Assembly (NCBI GenBank): GCA_963920525.1
Contig: OY986438.1
Location: 122,178,920 to 122,242,919 of the forward strand
Reading direction: 5' to 3'
DNA length: 64,000 nucleotides
From: Dichetophora obliterata
Lineage: Eukaryota > Arthropoda > Insecta > Diptera > Sciomyzidae
Both the position numbers and the translations under genes were made by a program. Positions 57,409 through 64,000 of this stretch are shown in pieces; positions within the stretch are counted from its first letter, which is position 1; every line of letters starts with the position of its first letter. The notes below the pieces were generated by a model that worked only from the letters and a program-made list of their open reading frames with translations, made no database searches and had not been told where the DNA came from.

Positions 57409-59052
57409 ATAACAATGCATTTTTGTATGGACAGTCGTTGATTAATAAAATTAACGGTAATTTTCTTTTCGGAAATATTTTGCACGGATATTAGGTATGT
57501 TTTGAAAAAACCTGTTATGACATTAAAATTCTTCCGATATCTCAAAACTATAGATTTTCTCAGTATAACTCATAAGCCTCAGAATAAGAAAAAAAACGAT
57601 TGAAATTTCATGTTTTGACTTAGCAAGCAAACATTTCCGCAATTTACAAATCGATTTTCATCCAATTTTCTTTGTTTGGAAGTTCAATTAAGTAAATTGG
57701 GAAAATGATTAAAGGTTTATCGTTAGCTCACCAATGCAATGCTTTATATTGTTTTAAAAAAACCTCTAAAATATCCAACTTGTTCTAAACAATAGGCCAA
57801 GAGTTACTTTTGTTGTACATATTATTTTTAATTTTAATTTTTTTTTTAATTTAAATTTTCCTTATTCTTTCATTTAACATAATTTACCTGCAAAAATTGT
57901 TCTATTTTGACACAAACAGTTTTTATCATTAAAAATCATGGGCCACCTACCGCCCTATGATTTTTTTATGAAAACTAATTTGCTTAAAATGTTGTTATAT
58001 TTTTTGTGTTACAGCTTAAAAACTAATTCATGTGAAAAACATTTTCAAAATAGCTTAAAAAATAAAGAAAGAAAAATATTTCAAATATTTGAATTTATTC
58101 CAAAGTTATATACATAAATCTATGTTTTAATCTATTTCCTTATCTATATATTCATAGTTAACGTTATAGTTATAGTAGAATTTGTCCTGACCCAATTCAA
58201 TGAAATTTTTATGATCGTTTTGTGAATTTGTAAAAGTGTAAACATCAATGCATGACGATCAGAATTTTCTGATATATACAGCATTCTTATTGATGTATAG
58301 TATTGCCCGGCAGACGTTGTTCTGCCGCAGACCACCTTACTGCTATATACGAATTTTCATGCTGTTCGGAAAAAAAAGTTTATATATTCGCCATTTTCAG
58401 TACAGTTGCCGAAAGTAGCCGTATGAACTAAATTAACAAATTTAAATCTTATACAATCAAAACCGTTCGAAGTATAACATTTTTGATTAATTCTGGGCGG
58501 TAATGGGGGTGTGGCAAAATTTTTTCACTTAAACCATCTCATAGTCGAAACAATAGAGTGCCAGAATTTCAGCTCAACTGATTTTAAACCTAGTGCGCTT
58601 TGCTTTACTCCAAGCTTATCTCCGAAAAGTGGACTTAACTTAAGTGGGTCATGCCCATTTTTAGTAAAGTTAGCGAAAGTAAAAAGATTACCAAATTCTA
58701 GTCTCATTCGACCAAAATCGTCTGAAATATAGCATTTTTTGAAAAAAGTGGGCATGAAAAGTAGGCATGGCAAATCTAATATTACGATAAAGTTGGAATA
58801 ACGAATCGTTTGATAACTATATCGTGTTAATCGGTTGAGTGGTTCTTGCGTGATTGTCAAACGTCGTGCAGTGTCACAACGCTTTTATATATTTGTATAG
58901 ATAGACTAACACAATCTCAAGTGGGGAAAAGCTGGCTGGCAAGGCTGCAAAACATACTTAATGCTTATAACTAAATTCTGGCAACTCCCCTCAAAACATT
59001 AACAAAGAAATTTAATTAACACTGTATGAAAGCAAGAATCTCTCTGAAAGTA

Positions 59053-59206
59053 AAGCTGGATTCACTGAGCACCTTCAGCATGTTTTGAAAGTTTTTTTCA
59101 TATGAAGTTTTCGCTCAGAGAGAAACATTTCTGCACGCTCTCAACTTGATTAAAATTATTTTAAATCACACAAAAACATGCTGAAGGTTATCAGTGAATT
59201 CAGCTT
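59053..59206. mobile_element. Palindromic MITE, about 154 bp
   Basis: Left AAGCTGGATTCACTGAGCAC is mirrored by the right end; about 34 bp of TIR (to CAGCATGTTTT) with four mismatches. Target duplication unclear. Confidence 0.75.
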
Positions 59207-60149
59207 AGGGTGTTGTTATGGTGCTCGTCATATGACCCCTGGTCACATGACACTTTTTACTCTCTTTTTTCGTTTGATGAGCTGTGTGACGAAAGTATGT
59301 TATGCTGGTGGTCATATGATTCCTGATCACCAGTACACTTTTTGCTACTTGTAGTATTTTTTCAACCTATGAGTGTTGCTATTATGCAGTTTTCCTTACT
59401 GCTTTCATACATTTCGTACTAAAAGTGTACTATTTTCATGCCTAAACACAAATGCTGTGAATAATTCTACAACGCAACACTGTTTTGATCCCATGATTTC
59501 ATATTTTTGTCGAATCATTTGGTGACCGTGGTGGTGAAAATTTACTCTCTTGCTCTCGCTCTCAAATTTTTAATTTATATTGAAACAACAACAATGCATG
59601 ACCATGATGAGCCCATGACCGCCACCGTAACATGGGACTTAACTACACAACATGGCTGTCGTGTTATATTGAGAGAAGCTCTCTCGACAAAGAGAGGAAA
59701 GCTTTGTTTGCTGTTATATTGTGCTGCTGGTTGAATGTAGGCATCAAATAAAATGCGTGATTTTGCAATAATTAAAGAATACATTTTTCGAAAAACTTGG
59801 TAAGCTATAACAATCTATATTATCATAGGAATCGAATAAAAAAGGAATTACCAAAATCGGTTCAGCGGTTACCGAGCTTATTATGGATCAAATTCGTGAG
59901 TCTCCTTTTATATAATAGTATAGATAATACATAAAAAACTTAACTTTAAAATTAAATAAAACAAATACTTGTATATATTAATATTTTTATTTAAAAAAAA
60001 ATTTCATCAAAAACCTCCCCCCCCATGGGTGCATCCTGGCTACGCCCCTGCTGTATTTGTCTGTGTAGTGTACATCGGAACGTGGAACGATCGGTTCAAA
60101 TTAGAGAGAATATATTGTTAAAATAGTTAATCGGCCTTTTATGTTGTAT

Positions 60150-60546
60150 GTATTTGTTAAATGGGCTTTGGCCGTAAATAAAAAGATATTTATCTCTTGA
60201 TAATTTTTATAATAAACAATATTTCGACTCTCGCTGAGAGTCATCATCAGACTAGGAATAAAATACATAATTTAGTAACATAATTTGTACACAAACATTT
60301 AGATTAATTTATCATAACTACACTGAATAAACATTTAAAAAATAGAGTCAATAAACGTATTAATCACACAAAAAATATTCTACAAAATTTGTATTTGAAA
60401 AACATTAAAAAGCAAAACATTAAACACGTATATTTTTGAAGCCGAATTTATAAAAGCGCATCTTAAATATCTTTAAAATATAAATAAATAAATAAATATA
60501 AATAAAATATCTTTTTATTTACGGCCAAAGCCCATTTAACAAATAC
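60150..60546 (-). mobile_element. Possible Penelope-type terminal repeat with inverted ends
   Basis: Perfect 42-bp inverted repeat: 60150-60191 with 60505-60546 (GTATTTGTTAAATGGGCTTT...). Contains a hammerhead ribozyme core (next entry). A diverged relative of the left end, AGTTAATCGGCCTT...GGGCTTCGGCC, lies at 56628-56690. No RT/GIY-YIG ORF nearby. Confidence 0.5.
60222..60250 (-). ncRNA. Hammerhead ribozyme core motif
   Basis: Minus strand 5' to 3': CTGATGA (60250-60244), one unpaired T, a 7-bp perfect stem II (60242-60236 with 60232-60226, triloop), then GAAA (60225-60222). A 5-bp stem III is possible between bases after GAAA (ATATT) and AATAT-C about 27 nt on, placing C17 near 60186. Stem I is not obvious. 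Hammerheads are known in Penelope-like elements; activity untested. Confidence 0.55.
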
Positions 60547-60550
60547 AGAA

Positions 60551-62700
60551 TATATTATTTTGTAGACTTGTATGACGTTTTTAATATTTAAGGCAAAGTA
60601 AAAAGTCTTTTTAAGATTTTTCGACAAGTGGGCGTGGCACCTTACAAATGGAACACATTTTTTGCTATATCTGGAAAACCAGTAAAACTACGAAAACAAA
60701 ATTTTCAGCAATAATCAGCTACGTCAGTTTTTTCCTTATGGTTTTTGATAATTTTATTATATGATAAATTTAACTTAAAGAAGATAATGAAGAGTCCATA
60801 TAAGAATCGACATTTTTGCATAGTGCATTATTGCTTACTGCATGAATACATTTTCGATGTCCTTCTCTAATGTATATTATTTCAGTGTTAATAAGAAATG
60901 GTAATATCGACCCTTTTGCACGAAATTATCGTATGCGTCAAAAACCAATTTTTAGGGGAGAGCGTTTTTTCTATTTTTCTGTGCTTTAGCTTGCAATATC
61001 AAAACAAAAAATATATAGTCAATTTTTCAAAATGATTTCAGCCTTTTGAGTGGTGTAGAATAAATTGGCATAAAAAATTCAATTTTGAAAAAATTGCACA
61101 AACGACAATTTCGTGCAAAGAAGTCGTTATATCCGAGGGCAGATTTCTAATAGAATTAAATGGAGTCATAGAATTTTTAAGAAAATAGAAAAATAGAATG
61201 AGAAAAATGCTCAATATTTACAAGTTTAATTTTGTATAATACTATAGATAATGATGTAATTAAATATAATTGTAAAAATACTTCCTGTTGATAGAAATAC
61301 ACTAACAGTGTGAAATAGAAAAAAGCATAGAAACACCTTTCATTTTTGCATCATGAGAAATTTAATTTATTTTTAATATGCATAGATATATAATACCATG
61401 TACAAACATTATTTTATTTATGATGTACCTTATTTTAAGTGTGGAAATTCTCTCTATAAATAATAATACAGTTCGAGTTTTATAAAAATCAAGCACTAAT
61501 TTTTGCATGATTAAAAAGTACCTACATTTTGTAAGGCATGCGTGAAAACGAAACACCCTGTGTTTGCGAAACTTCAACGCTAAAAACGAAAATTATTAGG
61601 TTACAAGTTATCTATGGATGCTGCTACCTATATTTCAAATTTTATCTGATTTGAAAGATTTTTAATTTTTTACACCATAAATACATCCAAGTTTTATGTG
61701 GTTTAAAAAATCTTCAAAAACTTTGCACCCGTTTGCGCACTCCTTCAGTCAGGATCAGGGTTAAGGGTTGGGTCAGGGTTTAAAAAAAGGCATATATAAG
61801 TTACAGAAAATACAAAAACTGCAATACGTCCCTAAATATTATTGAGTAGTTGGTCCAAAATATTTTTATTGATTTAAATTGTGAGCTTTTTATATCAAGT
61901 AAATTTCGAAGAAGGCAAAAACAACTCTGAACAGAATCAATTACATATCAGACTGTACAAGCGTGTTTTGGAAGTAGCTACGCCTCCTCTTCAGTAGTCT
62001 TGAGTGATTCAGCTGTAACAAACCCAATGTTTAAGTTTCATATGGTTTGACACTTGTTCGAATAAACTCGTCTGAAATATATGGCTTTGAAGCAAAGGGA
62101 TTTTTATTTTTTAGTCAATGCTGAAACTCCACCAGGGATTTTTTTTTTAAGTTTCACGAATAAGCGAAATGCACCAACAAATTGTGAGAGTTTTATTGCT
62201 TCCGCTAGCAAACTAAAGTGTGCTGAGTGTTTCCAAATTTCACGATTTTATAAAAAAAGGTAATTTTCAACAACCCACTACAAGAAATAATTTTAAAATA
62301 CGAAACTTATGGGATTTTTTCATCTTGTTTGATGTTTAGGAACTATTTTTAAAAAAAACATTTTGTTGTAAGCTTTTTTTATAATCGCAATATTCAGAAA
62401 AATACAGTTTTTACCCATTTCTTAACCCTCATATATTTTGAATAACAAGAAATAGGTAAAAAAAATATTATTCTTGAGGTCACACTACTTTTGTTAACGT
62501 TTACTCATCGAAGTTACATAAAAATTCGATTGTAAAAATTAGACTTTTTTCCCCCTAGCATGCCGTTTCGTTCAATTGTGCACCGTGTTTTTTAACAGGG
62601 AACTTTGCAAAGAAGTTTTTTTGTGGGAATTATCAATCTTTATGATTAAGTCAGAACAAATTTTCATATATAGAAAAAATATTAAATGCTATTAAACGTT
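60551..62700. other. AT-rich intron, nothing recognised
   Basis: Short ORFs only. TTAGGGTT-like wording near 61760 (GGGTTAAGGGTTGGGTCAGGG) is too short to call a telomeric repeat. Confidence 0.4.
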
Positions 62701-63740
62701 AATTCCGAAATGCTAAAAAAGGTAATAATCCATCAGTTCATAAAGTTTTAAAAAGTATTGTGAAAATAATTTGTGTTTTCTTTCGTTTTCGATGTGTTTT
62801 TGTTGTGGAAAGGATTGTCGTTCAATTTTTTGTTCTCTCCTATCTTGTTCTTACCCGCTTGTAGAAATTTGGCGATGATGACATTGTAATGCAGAACTGT
62901 AAGCGGAAACAAACTTTTGTTTGTGCCAACTTCTTGTTTGTGCTCACATTATTTTTTCACAACAGTTTGACTTTTTTCGTCTGTGCAGATACAGCGTGTT
63001 TTTTAGCAGTAAATTTTGCTATATGTTTAAACCAGAACAATGTTTTATGTATAAAGTAACTAAATTTTATTAAATATAAGTTCTGAAATGCTGGATAAAA
63101 GGTAATAAATTCGTTCATTAAATTGCAAAAATTATTGTAGAACAATTGGTGGCGTCATTTGCTTTAGTTTGCTTTCTTTCAGTGTATTTTTAGTTTTCGT
63201 TGTGTTTTTTGCATAGAGAGGATTTTCCTTCAATTTATTTGTGTTCTCTCCAGTTTTGTGCGCCATTTTTTGTTCCCTTCTATATTTTGCAACCTACTCC
63301 CATCGTCGTTACTGTGTATGGTAGATGTCATCAGTGTGTAGCGCCATGTTTAAACAAATGCAATTGAGAATCGTAAACAGACTTCGGAGGCCTCGCAGCT
63401 ACAATGTATTAAAGAAATGTGTCCATTTACCACTGGGTAACTACTCCAATCGTCACCTAGTGTTTAAGGTAGATGTCGTCAGTGTCTTAGCGGTCATGTC
63501 CAAACCATGTTGGTAATGATATTGTAATGCAGTACTGTAAGTGGGATAAGAGAAATTTTGACTTGTGTTTTGAGAGTTTATTTTTATTGTTAAGACAACA
63601 GTTTGCCTTCATTCGTCTATTTATCTTCTTCGTGTTCTCTAACAGAAAGTTTTGCAGTGAAGTATATTTTTAAAAATATTTGTCTTTATGCTTAAACCAG
63701 AACACATTTTTATATATAAAAATTAAAGTTTTATCTATAT
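62701..63740 (+). repeat. Dispersed repeat family E, two tandem units
   Basis: Cores at 62880-62906 and 63518-63543, about 640 bp apart, with shared CAACAGTTTG, TTCGTCT, TTAAACCAGAACA and ATATATAAA blocks. An array of the same family lies at 50385-50800. Confidence 0.7.
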
Positions 63741-64000
63741 ACATACATGTATCGTGCCAAAACTTGAGAATGGCTCTACCGATTTGAATAATTTTTTTTG
63801 TTTTGCTTGCCTCAATACAAGGAAGGCTTAGAACAAATTAAATGTTGCCGAACCCCATTTTACCACCCGCAAATCAATGAACAAAAGCTATATTTAAAAC
63901 GGCTTTAGTTGTATTCGACATGTCGGAAACTACTAAAAATGGGCGAGGTCGCACTACAGAAATGCCCACTTTTAAAATTGTGAGCCAAATGTTGTAATTA
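63741..64000. repeat. Start of another Helentron-like repeat
   Basis: TATCTATATACATACATG...GGCTCTACCGATTTGAATAA resembles the ends seen at 43790 and 45425. It runs past the window end. Confidence 0.35.

Larger units (their letters stand above)
56248..59932 (+). mobile_element. Helentron-like repeat region
   Basis: Left terminus near 56248 (ACTAGCAAATACCCGCTGC) and a right terminus ATATAATAGTATAGAT near 59932. A second start/end pair lies at about 58298 (GCCCGGCAGACGTTGTTCTGCC) and 58905 (TATTTGTATAGATAG). Such phrases are common at ends of insect Helentron-like elements. No Rep/helicase ORF. Boundaries tentative. Confidence 0.4.
53350..60050 (+). mobile_element. Degraded hAT element, 6.7 kb with many insertions
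   Basis: Left end CAGGGCCGTAGACAAGG (53350), right end CTGGCTACGCCCCTG (to 60050); 13 of 17 terminal bases match as inverted repeats. 8-bp flanks CTGTATTC (53342-53349) and CTGTATTT (60051-60058) agree in 7 of 8. The hAT transposase remnant 54613-55268 lies inside in the plus direction. The other contents are later insertions. Confidence 0.7.

Noticed and set aside
61735..61790. GGGTTAGGG-like telomere repeat
   Set aside because: Too short and irregular.

Overview
The window looks like AT-rich nuclear DNA of a schizophoran fly. A tephritid fruit fly is a reasonable guess, but this is inference only. The supporting signs are Drosophila-type (17.6/297/gypsy) errantivirus architecture, mariners of the DD34D, DD37E and DD41D kinds, a pogo-like element, hAT and Helentron-like debris, and intron-rich host coding sequence with GTAAGT donors. 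There is no prokaryotic gene content, and most long ORFs are transposon remains.

Host gene. Three exons on the minus strand (42378-42131, 41547-41101, 7138-6938) encode the end of one laminin-G (LamG) domain, an EGF-like module and a second LamG domain. Splice phases agree across both junctions, so one neurexin/CASPR/axotactin-type extracellular gene spans most of the window. The intron between the second and third exons is about 34 kb and holds most of the transposons. The rest of the window (42379-64000 and 1-6937) is probably flanking intron of the same gene.

Layout. 1-5860: LINE with endonuclease, reverse transcriptase and RNase H, split by an 823-bp insertion. 6938-7138: host exon. 8.5-24 kb: AT-rich intron with TIR elements, a THAP-domain transposon (15054-16765), a foldback element (19340-22203), and LTR and LINE fragments. 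24670-38583: a nested stack in which a Tc1-like element was hit by a pogo-like element (25035-30962), which itself carries a foldback element with an internal zinc-finger gene (27181-30495), and separately by an errantivirus derivative (31099-37542). 38765-40062: DD37E element. 41101-42378: two host exons. 43.7-49.2 kb: Helentron-like repeats with a mariner (44079-45365) and a MITE. 50-53 kb: tandem repeats, tRNA-derived SINEs, nested MITEs. 53350-60050: a degraded hAT element full of later insertions. 60150-60546: a possible Penelope-type terminal repeat with a hammerhead ribozyme core. 60.5-64 kb: AT-rich sequence and repeats.

Most striking points: (1) an errantivirus copy with apparently identical 759-bp LTRs, an intact 903-codon gag-integrase frame and an intact env, but no protease, RT or RNase H; (2) the nested transposon stack, which can be unpicked to near single-base resolution; (3) a foldback element whose arms carry a 41-bp satellite in a four-monomer higher-order pattern around a two-exon zinc-finger gene; (4) the hammerhead core. 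Family assignments come from reading motifs, not from database searches.
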